Assembly: GCF_963664075.1 (NCBI RefSeq)
Contig: NZ_OY760916.1
Location: 2,296,001 to 2,360,000, forward strand
Length of the DNA: 64,000 bases
From: an uncultured Desulfobulbus sp.
GTDB lineage: Bacteria; Desulfobacterota; Desulfobulbia; Desulfobulbales; Desulfobulbaceae
Reading direction: 5' to 3'
Positions 51,553 through 62,400 of this stretch are shown here, piece by piece. Within the stretch, counting starts at the first letter, position 1. Every line of letters begins with the position of its first letter. A program made the position numbers and the translations under genes. The notes beneath the pieces were generated by a model. The model searched no databases. It had not been told where the DNA came from and was given only the letters and a program-made list of their open reading frames with translations.

Positions 51553-52332
51553 ATGAAGCTTCAAGGTCGGGTCGCATTGGTAACAGGAGGAGGACGAGGT
51601 ATAGGCCGGGGAATCGCTCTGGAACTTGCAAAAGAGGGCTGCAGCGTTGCGGTTGCTGATCTTAATCTCGATGATGCCAAGGCAGTTGCTGCAGAAATTC
51701 AGGCCCTTGATCGAAAATCTCTTGCGATTCAGGTCAATGTCACCGATTGGGAAGATGTGCAAAAAATGGTGAAAACTACCGTTGATGAACTTGGAAAATT
51801 GGACATCATCTGCAATAACGCAGGTGTGATCAGTATTAAATCCGTGGAAGAACTCACCCCTGAAGACTGGGATTTTGTTCTGGGGGTTAACGCCAAAGGC
51901 GTCTTTATGTGTTGTAAAGCAGCAATCCCCGAGCTGAAAAAAAACGGATGGGGCCGCATTATCAACACAGCCTCAATCGCTGGCAAAGAGGGATTCCCCC
52001 AACTTTCGCATTATACTGCATCTAAATTTGCTGTGGTTGGCTTTACCGTCTCGCTGGCAAAAGAGTTACAACGCGATAATATCACTGTAAATTCTATATG
52101 CCCAGGCATTGTCCCCACCCAAATGTGGTACGGCCCCAATGGGCTTGCTGACAAATGGAAACTCGAGGGGGAAACCATGGAGGAATCATGGAAGCGACAT
52201 CAGGATATCCTCATTCCGCAAGGGGAAGGTCAGACACCTAAAGACATGGGCCAGTTGGCTGTTTTTTTTGCAACCCAGGATCATATTACGGCCCAAAACA
52301 TCAATGTTGACGGCGGATTTACCTGGCACTAG
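51553..52332 (+). CDS. Short-chain dehydrogenase/reductase
   Basis: This 259-residue Rossmann-fold oxidoreductase has the cofactor motif TGGGRGIG near residue 12, NNAGV, the catalytic Ser in NTASIAG, and YTASK (Tyr-x3-Lys) near 158. The classical SDR motifs make it NAD(P)-dependent; FabG-like or sorbitol-like substrates cannot be told apart. GAGGTG lies upstream of 51553. It forms a single-gene unit with no close neighbour on the same strand. Confidence 0.93.
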   Translation: MKLQGRVALVTGGGRGIGRGIALELAKEGCSVAVADLNLDDAKAVAAEIQALDRKSLAIQVNVTDWEDVQKMVKTTVDELGKLDIICNNAGVISIKSVEELTPEDWDFVLGVNAKGVFMCCKAAIPELKKNGWGRIINTASIAGKEGFPQLSHYTASKFAVVGFTVSLAKELQRDNITVNSICPGIVPTQMWYGPNGLADKWKLEGETMEESWKRHQDILIPQGEGQTPKDMGQLAVFFATQDHITAQNINVDGGFTWH

Positions 52333-52691
52333 GAACATGCTGACCAAGACATCAGCTTTGTATGTTTAATCCTCATCGTTACAAGGTCTTAATCAGAGTA
52401 CAGCTGCCCCGTGACTGCCAGGTGAGCGACCCGACGGTTAAGGCCTTGTATTCCTGTATCATTTTCGAACAATTCCCCAAGCGTTTTCTCTCTACAGAAA
52501 AAACTTCTCCCAGGCTGCGTCAGACATGATGAAAGACGATTTGAATGAAGCCCTTGCAGTGACTGACTCAGGGGCTGCATGGTCCATCCCTCCGGAGGCT
52601 CTTTATCCTCTCATACTCGTGTTCATTATTTGAACACAGCAAATCAGTTACAACGAAATAAGGGCTTGATGACAACACAGGATCAGGCAGT
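52333..52691. other. Intergenic region after SDR gene
   Basis: This 359-bp stretch has no gene I can support. Only a small weak minus-strand frame (52389-52580) is open. No terminators of note. Confidence 0.5.
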
Positions 52692-53210
52692 TTAAATCCA
52701 ACCCAGGCCTTTTTTCCAAACTCGCAATCGTAGAAGATCTCCTCCGTATAAAGCAATGACATGCTCTAGAACAAGTTCAGCAAGATTTTGACTGTTCTTT
52801 GTAACAGGTTTTTTTAGCCGCTCATCCTGCAACTGGATGATACACTCCACAAGTTCTTGGTGCGCAACTCGAAATTTGTGACAAATGCCCTTAAAATTAA
52901 ATTCTGGATATTGCTCATACATCCACAGAGTAAGAGGCTTAAGCTCCTTCCAGGTAAACCCCTCTTTGGGGCCTGTCAACTCCTGTTGGCAACATGCTGT
53001 ATGGACGAACTGACACCACTGTATTCCTAATTGAGTCCAGCCCAGCGCGTGAGCAACAAGCTCGGTACCGGTCAGCTTCTTCCCAGCAATATGGCCTGGA
53101 ATCGTCCCTATGTTCACCATAACTGGTGGCATAGCTTCCAGTTCGAGCATAAGTCGGGAAAAATGGATATGCACATCTATGTGGAGCTGTTCTACGCTTG
53201 TGTCTGCCAT
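52692..53210 (-). CDS. DfsB/ClbS-like helical protein
   Basis: This 172-residue protein resembles the DfsB/ClbS (DUF1706) four-helix family: LTGTELVAHALGWTQLGIQWCQF, then PEFNFKGICHKFRVAHQELVECI and a C-terminal helical region. Some members (ClbS) inactivate genotoxins, but the role here is not known. The start at 53210 is chosen as MADTSVEQL; an extension overlaps the kinase gene. It is 16 bp from the end of the histidine kinase gene, where a response regulator is often found. Confidence 0.65.
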   Translation of the reverse strand: MADTSVEQLHIDVHIHFSRLMLELEAMPPVMVNIGTIPGHIAGKKLTGTELVAHALGWTQLGIQWCQFVHTACCQQELTGPKEGFTWKELKPLTLWMYEQYPEFNFKGICHKFRVAHQELVECIIQLQDERLKKPVTKNSQNLAELVLEHVIALYGGDLLRLRVWKKGLGWI

Positions 53211-53226
53211 TGTCTTTTCGAACACC

Positions 53227-55092
53227 TCAATGCTCTTTGCCGTGCCAGAGAGGTAATTGAATGATGACAGTGGTCCCGTTTCCAGATTCACTTTCCATCT
53301 CGATGGTGCCTCCATGATCGGCGATAATTTTCTGAGAGATGGCTAGTCCCAGACCGGTACCAGCCTGCTTGGTGGTGAAGTAAGGATAAAACACCTGTGA
53401 CAAGAGTTCTGGCTCGATTCCAGGACCGGTATCATGAACCTTTAACTCCACTTTTTCAGCCTCTTCCAAGTTGTTGAGGGTTATAACGAGTTCTCCCCCT
53501 TCATCCATCACCTGCATGGCATTGATGAGCACGTTCATCAATACTTGCTGAATGCGATCCCTATCTGCAATAATTGGCAGAAGATCGGGCGCACATTCAA
53601 GCGTAATATCAATGTTGTTGTCTGTTGCTTCAGCATATATGAGAGTCATGCTGGTTTCCACCAGTGACCTCAGATCAATTCGCTCTAAATTAAGCACCGA
53701 AGGCCGGGTAAAACTGAGCATTTCGGTGATGGTACGGTTCATTCGCTCGGTTTCCTGAATCAGTAACTCTGCTGTTGCCTGCTCTTGACTGCCTACCGGA
53801 AACTTATTTTTTAAAAGCAGGGCTAACCCCTTGATCGAGCTGAGAGGGTTACGCACCTCATGAGCAACGCCACCTGCCATTCGCCCAACCGCTGCAAGAC
53901 GTTCATTCTCGCGCATTCTTTGTTCCAAACTGCGAATTTCTGTTACGTCAGAGATTAAAAGCACTCGCCCCATATACTGAGCTTGTGAATTAACAATGGT
54001 CAAAGGATGACAAAGAAGTGAACAACGGCGCTCGCCAAAACGGATCTGTACTCCTACCTGATGTCGTGGATCTTCCTCACTTGACGGTGCAGGTTCGCTA
54101 TTAAAAAAACTGAAAAGTTGTTCGGGCAAGATGTCCTCAGGACGCCTTCCTGTTGCCCGATGGCGCTTGATACCGGTGAGACGGCTAATGGCGTGGTTCC
54201 ATGTTGTGATGTAGCCATGCTCGTTGGTGGCAATCACACCAACAGGGAGTTTGGTAATCAAAAGTGAAGTGAAGGCCTGAATGGTATCCAGAGTCTTTTG
54301 CGAGATACGAAAGCCCTGAACCGCAGAAAGAGAGAACCACCCCCCCAAACCAACGAACAACATGGCAAGTGAAAGCATAAAAATCTGCATTCGCAATCGC
54401 CTGAGAGTTCGATCAAACTCCTGCATATCAAGGCCAACCACCACAACATGAGGATTATTTTTTTGAATCTTGTCAGGAACCAGACGAAACAGAGAATGTT
54501 TACCGGGGGAGGGTGTTTGAAAAAATAACGAGCCCTGCTGCTGTGCTAACGGGGCGATGGGGAGCGGAAGTATCGAGGGGAGAATCAGGTTGAAAGGGCG
54601 AAAGGTTTCAAAAACGCGCCCAAATTCTTTAACCTGCTGAATCTTAAAGATCAGCTTATGGGCCCCCTGCTTTTGACCGGGAACCAGCTCTAACTCTGGA
54701 ATTGTTGCGACCTGACCGACCTTCGCATGATTGTCATGGGCGATAATGTGCCCATTTTTATCAACCACCATCATAAATCGAAGATCTGGATCTTCGGCAA
54801 GATGATCAATAACCCGTTGCACATGAACTGCCCAGGACTCGTTATTCCAGTAATCTTTTCGTAGGTCAGTTAAGTAGGAAGCGCGAGCGCCTGAGTGCAG
54901 TACTCGAATCAGAGTCGAAGCCTTCTGTAGCATGGCATTGGTCATGAGCCGCTCTTCCAGACGCAGATTATGAAAGGCAAAGGTTACCACAATCATAATC
55001 AACAGGCCACCTGCTGCTGCCAGTAACCAGGGAGAAGAAAAAATATAGGAAGGTCGTTTTAAAACCATGGTGATTTTGGTTGTCTCCACCAC
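53227..55092 (-). CDS. Sensor histidine kinase, ZraS-like
   Basis: This 621-residue membrane kinase has a first helix near residues 20-40, a periplasmic sensor of about 200 residues, a second helix near 230-255, and a PAS-like domain (GYITTWNHAISRLTG). The H box GGVAHEVRNPLSSI follows near 405, with an ATP-binding domain (NVLINAMQVM, HDTGPGIEPE, TTKQAGTGLGLAI). The type resembles ZraS/NtrB kinases of sigma-54 systems. No response regulator is adjacent. It is divergent from the ZraP-like gene. Confidence 0.85.
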   Translation of the reverse strand: MVETTKITMVLKRPSYIFSSPWLLAAAGGLLIMIVVTFAFHNLRLEERLMTNAMLQKASTLIRVLHSGARASYLTDLRKDYWNNESWAVHVQRVIDHLAEDPDLRFMMVVDKNGHIIAHDNHAKVGQVATIPELELVPGQKQGAHKLIFKIQQVKEFGRVFETFRPFNLILPSILPLPIAPLAQQQGSLFFQTPSPGKHSLFRLVPDKIQKNNPHVVVVGLDMQEFDRTLRRLRMQIFMLSLAMLFVGLGGWFSLSAVQGFRISQKTLDTIQAFTSLLITKLPVGVIATNEHGYITTWNHAISRLTGIKRHRATGRRPEDILPEQLFSFFNSEPAPSSEEDPRHQVGVQIRFGERRCSLLCHPLTIVNSQAQYMGRVLLISDVTEIRSLEQRMRENERLAAVGRMAGGVAHEVRNPLSSIKGLALLLKNKFPVGSQEQATAELLIQETERMNRTITEMLSFTRPSVLNLERIDLRSLVETSMTLIYAEATDNNIDITLECAPDLLPIIADRDRIQQVLMNVLINAMQVMDEGGELVITLNNLEEAEKVELKVHDTGPGIEPELLSQVFYPYFTTKQAGTGLGLAISQKIIADHGGTIEMESESGNGTTVIIQLPLWHGKEH

Positions 55093-55478
55093 TTCTCAAA
55101 AATTCACAAATACAAAAGACGAGCTGATCACAGATTCAGTGATCTTCCTTGCAAGCGATACTCCAATCGCAGGTGAGCTGAACGGCTCCCTTCTTCATGG
55201 GACTACTCAATGAGCGGAACCATACGATGCACGGAGGCCTTCTCGGTACCGTCGGGCAGACTGGATACTTTTTACACACCCAAAAAAAGAAAATTGGATA
55301 AAAAGGTGACAGTTCCTGCCAGGCGGGGTGCTCTGGAATGTACTCCCCCGGGAGACAAATCTCGATAAGCACACTAAATCGGCATGTTAGATGAAAATTT
55401 TTTTTCTGGCACACAACTCGCAAATAAGAGGGCACAACAGGCAATAATTCAACCTCATGGACTCAGGAGTATGAAACC
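55093..55478. promoter_or_regulatory. Divergent kinase-ZraP control region with sigma-54 site
   Basis: The sequence TGGCACACAACTCGCA at 55407-55422 fits the -24/-12 consensus (TGGCAC-N5-TTGC) with one mismatch, TCGC, and has the exact GG-N10-GC spacing. It lies 56 bp before the ATG. An inverted repeat GATCAC/GTGATC at 55126-55144 is near the kinase start. These fit control by an NtrC/ZraR-type activator. Confidence 0.7.
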
Positions 55479-55919
55479 ATGACAACAACCAACACCAAAA
55501 AGAAACTCATGATGGCTGCCATCCTGACCAGCGGGCTGACATTGGCAATCAGCCAGGCGGCAATGGCGCAGCCGAGTCAAGGCGGTGGGAACAGCACCAA
55601 AGGCGCTCAGGTTGACATGCCTTGTCACTATCAGATGAACGGCGAGTATACCAAAGCTCGAGAAGCATTTCTGCAAAACACCACAGCTGAGCGCAAGTTA
55701 CTGGCGCAAAAAAAAGCAGAGATGCAGGCAATCATGAAAGCAGGAACACCAGACACGGTTAAAGCCTCTGCAGTAGCCGGAGAGCTCTTTGAAATTCGCG
55801 AACAACTTCGCCTCAAAGCGCTCGAAACAGGAATGCCACTTTCCATGCTTCTTATGGACAGTGGACAACATGGCATGAGCCATAAAAAATACCATACAGG
55901 TGGTATGAATCGACAGTAA
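55479..55919 (+). CDS. zraP: ZraP-like periplasmic zinc-responsive protein
   Basis: This 146-residue exported protein has a signal peptide (ends near AMA, residue 30), a Spy/CpxP/ZraP-like helical region with AREAFLQNTTAERKLLAQKKAEM and IREQLRLKA, and a His/Met-rich tail (HGMSHKKYHTGGM) for metal binding. ZraP chaperones under zinc stress and regulates ZraSR, as known for the family. A sigma-54-like promoter precedes it, and the ZraS-like kinase gene is divergent. Confidence 0.85.
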   Translation: MTTTNTKKKLMMAAILTSGLTLAISQAAMAQPSQGGGNSTKGAQVDMPCHYQMNGEYTKAREAFLQNTTAERKLLAQKKAEMQAIMKAGTPDTVKASAVAGELFEIREQLRLKALETGMPLSMLLMDSGQHGMSHKKYHTGGMNRQ

Positions 55920-55957
55920 GCCAAACCTATAATCTTTTTCTTTCCAAGCCCTCCTGT

Positions 55958-56001
55958 CGCCCCGGCGGTTCCCTCCCTCCTTTCCGCTGGGGCGTTTTTT
56001 T
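55958..56001 (+). terminator. Rho-independent terminator after zraP
   Basis: CGCCCCGGCGG pairs with CCGCTGGGGCG (one mismatch) around a 15-base loop, followed by TTTTTTT. Confidence 0.8.
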
Positions 56002-56010
56002 CCCTGGAAC

Positions 56011-58302
56011 TCACATCATATTCTCCGGATCAACATCCACACTCAGCCGCACGCTTGAAGGCCAGAGCTTTCCCTTTTGTTCGAGAACTGCTGAACATAC
56101 CGCATGCAAGACCTGCTGATTACTGCTTTTTAAAAGCAGTTGCCAGCGCGTCTTATCCCGTATCTTGACCAGCGGGGCAGGAGTAGGCCCCAAAAGATCC
56201 ATGCTGGATGCCCATTTATGGGCACGAATAAATCCTGCCACCTGCTGCGCCGCCTGCTGTACCTGCTGTTCACGGACACCAGAAAAGCGAATGTTGACCA
56301 GGCGAGTGAACGGTGGGTAGGCAAGCGGTGCCCGCACAGCAATTTCTCGAGCAAAAAAGGCCGGGTAATCATGCTGTTGGGCAAGTTCCAGCGCATAATG
56401 ATGGGGCTGGTAGGTCTGGATAATGACCACTCCGGGATCCTCGCCTCGTCCTGCTCTGCCTGTCACCTGGGAAAGCAGACAAAAGGTGCGCTCGGAAGCC
56501 TTGTAATCAGGCACACTCAGGCCGGAATCCGCCCAGATTACCCCCACCAGGCGAATACCTGGGAAATGGAGTCCCTTGGCAATCATCTGGGTACCAATGA
56601 GGATATCAACCTCCCCTTCACGCATGGCCTTTAAGGTGGCCAGGTAATGTTTTCGATTGGCAGTGGTATCACTGTCTAAACGGGCGACACGTGCCTGGGG
56701 GAAGAGCTGTTGCACCTCCTCTTCAATTCGCTCCGATCCGATGCCGACGCCACGCACTCTCGTCGAGCCACAAGCAGCACAGACAATCTTGGGGCTTCGG
56801 CTATACCCACAGTAATGACAGAGTAACAGATTGCGACTGCGATGGAGCGTCAGGGACACCTCGCAGTGACGACACTGGGCAATGGCTCCGCAGTCTCGGC
56901 AGAGCATTGAGGAGGAAAATCCTCGCCGATTGACAAAGAGCAAACTTTGCTTGCCCATCTCCAAGGTATCGGCAAGAGCGTTCATCAGAGGATCGGAAAA
57001 GGTTAAATCAGGACGAGAGCGCTCGGTTTCAGTCAAATCGACAATCTGTACCTGGGGCAGCGGCTGATTGGCCACCCGCTTTTGCATCTGCAAAAGTTTA
57101 TATTTCCCTTCTTTGCAGTGATGAAAACTGATAACCGATGGCGTGGCAGATCCGAGGACGACCGGGCACTTGGCCATATTTGCCCGAAGCACGGCGAGAT
57201 CACGGCCGTTATAATGCAGCCCATCCTCCTGTTTATAGGCTGGTTCATGTTCTTCATCCACAACAACCAGCCCCAAATTACTCAGGGGAGCGAAGACAGC
57301 TGACCTGGCTCCCAAGACTACATTCGCCTTGCCCTCTAAGACCCGTTGCCACTGATCAAAACGTTCGCCATCGCTGAGCCCACTGTGAAGGACGGCAAGC
57401 TGTTCACCAAATCGTGAAAAAAAATGGGCCTCAAGCTGAGAGGCCAAGGCAATCTCAGGGACCAGTACCAGGGCTGTTTTTCCAGCCGCAAGGGTGTGAT
57501 GGACAGCTTGAAGGTAGACCTCTGTCTTGCCACAACCGGTCACACCGAAAAGAAGAAAAGGCGCAAAAGCTTCACTCTCGATGGCAGGAAAAATCTCAGC
57601 AAGCACTCGCTCCTGCTCAGTGGTCAAGCTCTCTGGCTCAGGAAAAAGTGGCGGCGGCTCCCCAAAAGGATCACGATACACCCGTTGCTCAGCAAGTGCT
57701 AGCATTCCGGCTGAAGCCAAATCTCTGATTCGAGGGCCAGCTCCGCTATAGACCTTATTTATTTGAGAGCGTAAAACCGGTTGCTGCCCCTGGGCAAAAA
57801 ATATCTCTAAGAAAATCCCCAAGGTTTTCAGCGCTGCTTTTTTAAGTTGCAGCGTCGAATCATCCGCCAACGTGGCGAGTATCTCAGTCTCTTCTTTATC
57901 TGTTATCAGCTCAAGGAGCTGTTCACCCGGTACAACAACGGTCTGAAGCTTCTCTTTAACCCGCTCTGTACCCCGGCTGGTAGGCTGGAGTGGCAGCGCT
58001 GTTCGCAAGACTTCACCTAGCGGGTGGAGATAATAACGGGCAATCCATCGATAAAAGGGAAGCAGCTCAGCGGGAAAAGCAGGTTGCTGATTGAAAACCT
58101 GGAGAATGGGTTTAATCACAAAATGAGATTTCCCCTCCTCTTGCACTGCCGGTCCCAACACATAGCCCACGGCCTTACGGTTCCCCAGGGGGACACGAAC
58201 ACAACAGCCCACCGGAAGAGGATCAGAGCTTCCGCTGGGCTGTGCGTAGGTCAGAGAGTAAGGCAAGGGGGCGTCAACTGCTACTTCGTATAAACACTCC
58301 AC
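56011..58302 (-). CDS. priA: Primosomal protein N' (replication restart helicase)
   Basis: This 763-residue helicase has an N-terminal DNA-binding domain, Walker A LLFGVTGCGKTEVYLQA near residue 245, and the DEEH box (VVDEEHEPAYKQ). Eight zinc cysteines lie in CRDCGAIAQCRHC and CHYCGYSRSPKIVCAACGS. It recognises stalled forks and recruits the replicative helicase. The ATG at 58302 gives a MECLYEVAVDAPLPY start, typical of the family. Length is normal. Confidence 0.95.
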   Translation of the reverse strand: MECLYEVAVDAPLPYSLTYAQPSGSSDPLPVGCCVRVPLGNRKAVGYVLGPAVQEEGKSHFVIKPILQVFNQQPAFPAELLPFYRWIARYYLHPLGEVLRTALPLQPTSRGTERVKEKLQTVVVPGEQLLELITDKEETEILATLADDSTLQLKKAALKTLGIFLEIFFAQGQQPVLRSQINKVYSGAGPRIRDLASAGMLALAEQRVYRDPFGEPPPLFPEPESLTTEQERVLAEIFPAIESEAFAPFLLFGVTGCGKTEVYLQAVHHTLAAGKTALVLVPEIALASQLEAHFFSRFGEQLAVLHSGLSDGERFDQWQRVLEGKANVVLGARSAVFAPLSNLGLVVVDEEHEPAYKQEDGLHYNGRDLAVLRANMAKCPVVLGSATPSVISFHHCKEGKYKLLQMQKRVANQPLPQVQIVDLTETERSRPDLTFSDPLMNALADTLEMGKQSLLFVNRRGFSSSMLCRDCGAIAQCRHCEVSLTLHRSRNLLLCHYCGYSRSPKIVCAACGSTRVRGVGIGSERIEEEVQQLFPQARVARLDSDTTANRKHYLATLKAMREGEVDILIGTQMIAKGLHFPGIRLVGVIWADSGLSVPDYKASERTFCLLSQVTGRAGRGEDPGVVIIQTYQPHHYALELAQQHDYPAFFAREIAVRAPLAYPPFTRLVNIRFSGVREQQVQQAAQQVAGFIRAHKWASSMDLLGPTPAPLVKIRDKTRWQLLLKSSNQQVLHAVCSAVLEQKGKLWPSSVRLSVDVDPENMM

Positions 58303-58328
58303 CTCTATTCAGTCTGGTATCGAAAGCA

Positions 58329-59204
58329 TTACAGATCTGCGCAGATAGTACGCAGATATTCACGGAAAGGACCGCCCAGCTCGCGGTTGCCTAAAGAAAA
58401 GTCGACAATGGCCTTGAGGTATCCGAGTTTATCACCGGCATCATAACGCTTGCCTTGAAATTCGTAGGCGTACATACCACGTCGGTTGGATAAGGCCAGC
58501 AAGGCATCAGTCAGCTGGATCTCGCCACCGTGCCCAGGCGTGGTTTTTTCTAGCAGGTCAAAAATCTCCGGCATCAACAGGTATCGACCGATAATGGCCA
58601 TATCTGAATTACAGGTCCCTGGAGCCGGTTTTTCCACCATACGGTCAACCTTAAAGGTTCGTTCCTGCTCTATGGCCAGCCCTTCGACAATGCCGTACTG
58701 ATAGGTATCTTCCATGGGAACCCGCTGCACAGCCACTATGGATTCGCCGACCTGATTATAGAGATCTATCATCTGCTTGCAACAGGCCGTCTTACTCATG
58801 ACCAAGTCATCGCCCAGCAACACCATAAATGGTTCGTCGCCAACAACATTACGAGCCATCCAGATTGCATGACCAAGCCCCAGCGGCTCTTTTTGACGAA
58901 CCGAAATAATATCGATCAGGTTGGAAATATTGTTGAGTTCTTCACGTAATTTATGTTTTTTACGATCCTTAAGTACGGTGTCGAGTTGAAAATCATAGTC
59001 AAAATGATTTTCAATGGCTGACTTTCCGGAGCTGGTTACAAGAATAACCTGCTCTATACCTGAAGCCACCGCCTCCTCGACAATATACTGAATGGTGGGA
59101 CGGTCAACAATGGTCAGCATTTCTTTGGGAATGGCCTTGGTGGCCGGTAAAAAGCGAGTCCCCAATCCCGCCACTGGAATGACGGCCTTTCTGATCGTTT
59201 TCAT
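58329..59204 (-). CDS. galU: UTP-glucose-1-phosphate uridylyltransferase
   Basis: This 291-residue nucleotidyltransferase makes UDP-glucose. Signatures are KAVIPVAGLGTRFLPATKAIPKEM, VDRPTIQYIVEEA, and the loop VMLLGDDLV, with KPAPGTCNSDMAIIGRY. The start at 59204 is chosen because the family starts with MKTIRKAVIP; a frame to 59417 extends upstream into unrelated sequence. It lies 26 bp from priA. Confidence 0.95.
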   Translation of the reverse strand: MKTIRKAVIPVAGLGTRFLPATKAIPKEMLTIVDRPTIQYIVEEAVASGIEQVILVTSSGKSAIENHFDYDFQLDTVLKDRKKHKLREELNNISNLIDIISVRQKEPLGLGHAIWMARNVVGDEPFMVLLGDDLVMSKTACCKQMIDLYNQVGESIVAVQRVPMEDTYQYGIVEGLAIEQERTFKVDRMVEKPAPGTCNSDMAIIGRYLLMPEIFDLLEKTTPGHGGEIQLTDALLALSNRRGMYAYEFQGKRYDAGDKLGYLKAIVDFSLGNRELGGPFREYLRTICADL

Positions 59205-59482
59205 GCAGTCCTCGTAATCAATAGACGCTATATGTTCGTCCTTTAAAAAAAGTATTTGTCCTGTTCTTGCTCGTTTTGCACCGCATAGGCTACGTTTTTC
59301 CTGGGAGGGAGCAAGGAAAAAAATCGGGTTGAGGTTTTCACCTTTGTATTTGCTTCCAGGACAAAGCTTTGGTATCAAAGGCTTCCCCTTCAAAGGGGAA
59401 ACCAGCTGAATACACATTACACCTAAAGTGTATTATTGTATCCTGAAGCCTGTCAGAGACTCAAGAAAAATTCTTTAATTTC

Positions 59483-62400
59483 ATGCATCTTTCTTATCCT
59501 TCCCAGCTCCCGGTGAGTGAGCAGCGTGAGCTGATTGTCTCCACCATTGCCCAACACCAGATTTTAATCATCATTGGTGACACCGGCTCCGGTAAAACCA
59601 CCCAGTTACCCAAAATGTGCCTCGAAGCCGGGTGTGGCCAAAACGGCCTGATCGGTTGTACCCAGCCTCGCCGCATTGCGGCCATCTCCGTTGCCGAGCG
59701 GGTTGCAGAAGAGATGCGCGCGCCAGATAAGGTGGGCTACAAGATCCGGTTTCATGACAAGACCTCCCAGGACACCGTCATTAAATTTATGACCGACGGT
59801 GTGCTCCTGGCCGAAACCCGGCAAGACCAGCAGCTCGCCCAGTACGACACCATTATCGTGGACGAGGCCCACGAACGCAGTCTCAATATCGACTTTCTTT
59901 TGGGCTACCTCAAGAATTTGCTGCCCGCGCGCCCAGATCTCAAGCTCATCATCTCCAGCGCCACCATTGATACGGAAAAATTCAGCAAACACTTCGACAC
60001 TGCTCCGGTCATCTCGGTCTCCGGGCGCACCTACCCAATCACCACGGAATATTTCGAACCAGAGACGGAGGATGAAGACGAGCGCTCCTATGTGGATCAG
60101 GCGATCATGGCAGTGGAAGACCTGGCCACCAGGCCCCAGGGGGGCGATATACTGGTCTTCATGCCCACAGAGCGTGACATTAACGATACTCTGGATGGCC
60201 TGAAGTCGCTTTCTGACTCCCACCTGCTGTTGCCCCTTTTTGGTCGGCTTCCTGCTGCGGACCAGCGTAAAATATTTCGTCCGGCCAAAAAACGAAAAAT
60301 CATCGTTGCCACTAACGTGGCCGAGACCTCGGTTACTGTCCCAGGCATTCGTTTTGTGGTGGATACGGGCCTGGCCCGCATTGCCCGCTATAATCCACGC
60401 AGCGGCACCACCAGCCTCAAAGTCAGCCGCGTCTCCCAGGCCAGCTGCCAGCAGCGCCAGGGCCGATGCGGACGAACCGGCCCCGGTATCTGTATCCGCC
60501 TCTACAGTGAGGATGATTTTTTAAGCCGCGATGCCTACACCCTACCGGAGATTCAGCGTTCCAACCTAGCTGAGGTTATTTTGCAGATGATCAATCTCAA
60601 ACTTGGCGATCCGGCACGATTCCCCTTTATTGACGCCCCGCTTTCCACCGCCATCCGGGAAGGCTATAAGCAGTTGCGGGAACTCGGGGCCATCAGCGAC
60701 CAGCACCACCTGACCGCCAACGGCAGGCTCATGGCCCGCTTGCCTCTTGATCCCCGCATCTCCCGCATTATCATCGAGGGCATCAATCTGGGTGCCAGCG
60801 AAGAGGTAACTATTCTGGCGGCGGCGCTCTCGATTCAAGATCCCCGGGTTCGCCCACCGGAAAAGGAGTTTAAGGCGGATGAGGTCCACCGTCAGTTTGT
60901 CGATAAACGATCGGATTTTCTGACCCTGCTCAATATCTGGAAGGCATTTTTTGTCCCCGGTGAACCTGCACCTTCAAAATCCAGACTCTCCAAATTCTGC
61001 AAGGCTAACTTTCTTTCCTGGCAACGAATGCGGGAGTGGATGGATGTCCATGAACAGATCACCCGGCTTTTACGTAAAACCAAAGGCTATGAGAAAGCCA
61101 AGGAACCAGCGAGCTACGAGGCCATCCACCAGGCCTTGACCAGCGGATTTTTGCGCAACATCTGCCTTAAAAAAGAAAAAAATCTCTACCTGGCCAGCGG
61201 CAACCGGGAGGTGGTGCTCTTTCCCGGCTCCGGTCTCTACAACAAGGGCCCGCAATGGGCAGTGGCCAGCGAGTTTGTCGAAACCACCCAACTCTTTGCC
61301 CGGGGACTGGCCGAGATCAATGTGGATTGGCTGGAAGCTCTGGGCGGGAGTCTTTGTAAGCGATCCTGGTCCGAACCCCACTGGGAGAAACGCAGCGGCA
61401 AGGTGATCGCCTTTGAACGGGTCACCCTCTTTGGCCTCACCATCGTGGCCGGGCGCAAGGTGGAATATGGTCGAATTAATGAGACCACTCTGGCCGAAGC
61501 GCGGGAGATCTTTATCCGCCAGGCGCTGATCGAGCATCAGTTACCAGGTACATACGAATTTCTTACCCACAACAAAGAACTGGTTGAAAGCTTCCAAGAG
61601 ATGGAAGAGCGAACCCGCCGCCGTGATATTCTGGTGGATGACGAGGTCCTCTTCAGCTTTTACGATGCCCGCTTAGGTAAGGTCTATGATCGTTTTACTT
61701 TAAACCGCTTTTTGCGGCGTAAACGGGATGATCAGTTTCTGCGGATGAGCAAAGAAGACATTTCTCTGGGAATGCCGGATGCCGAAGAGCTCTATCGTTT
61801 TCCAGCCACCCTCCACTGTGGCGAGTTTGAGCTGGAGCTGAATTATGCCTTTGCCCCGGGTGATCCGGCAGATGGTGTCACCGTACGCATTCCCCAGAAC
61901 CTTTGTGGGCACCTTAATCCGCAAGTCTTTGAATGGCTGGTTCCCGGCATGCTGCCGGATAAACTTCTGTTGCTCTTAAAACGACTGCCAAAACAACTGC
62001 GCCGCAGACTGGTCCCCCTACCCGATGCCGTGGACAGGATCATGGACAGTATCAATCTCTACCATGGCTCCCTCTATCAAGAGCTGGAGCGCATCCTCCT
62101 GCGCAGCTATCAGGTGCGTATCGATCGCAGCGACTGGCAGATCGACACCCTGCCACTCCATCTGCGCATGCGCTTTGTCCTGGTTGATGGCGAGAACAAG
62201 CCGCTGAGCGAAAACCGCTCCTTTGATGCCCTGGAGCAGCAGGCGCAGCAGCAGCTCAGCCCTCCATCGACCAAGGCCCAGGCCAGCAAACTCCCCAACA
62301 AAAGGGAAATCACCGCCCAGGATCTCGATTCAATTGATCCTAAAATCCCCCTGACCGACAAACAGGGCCGTATCATTGGGCTCTTCTTCCCCCTGCTTGC

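Noticed and set aside
52389-52580. 63-codon minus-strand frame
   Set aside because: No start signal and no coding-like pattern; listed only as intergenic.
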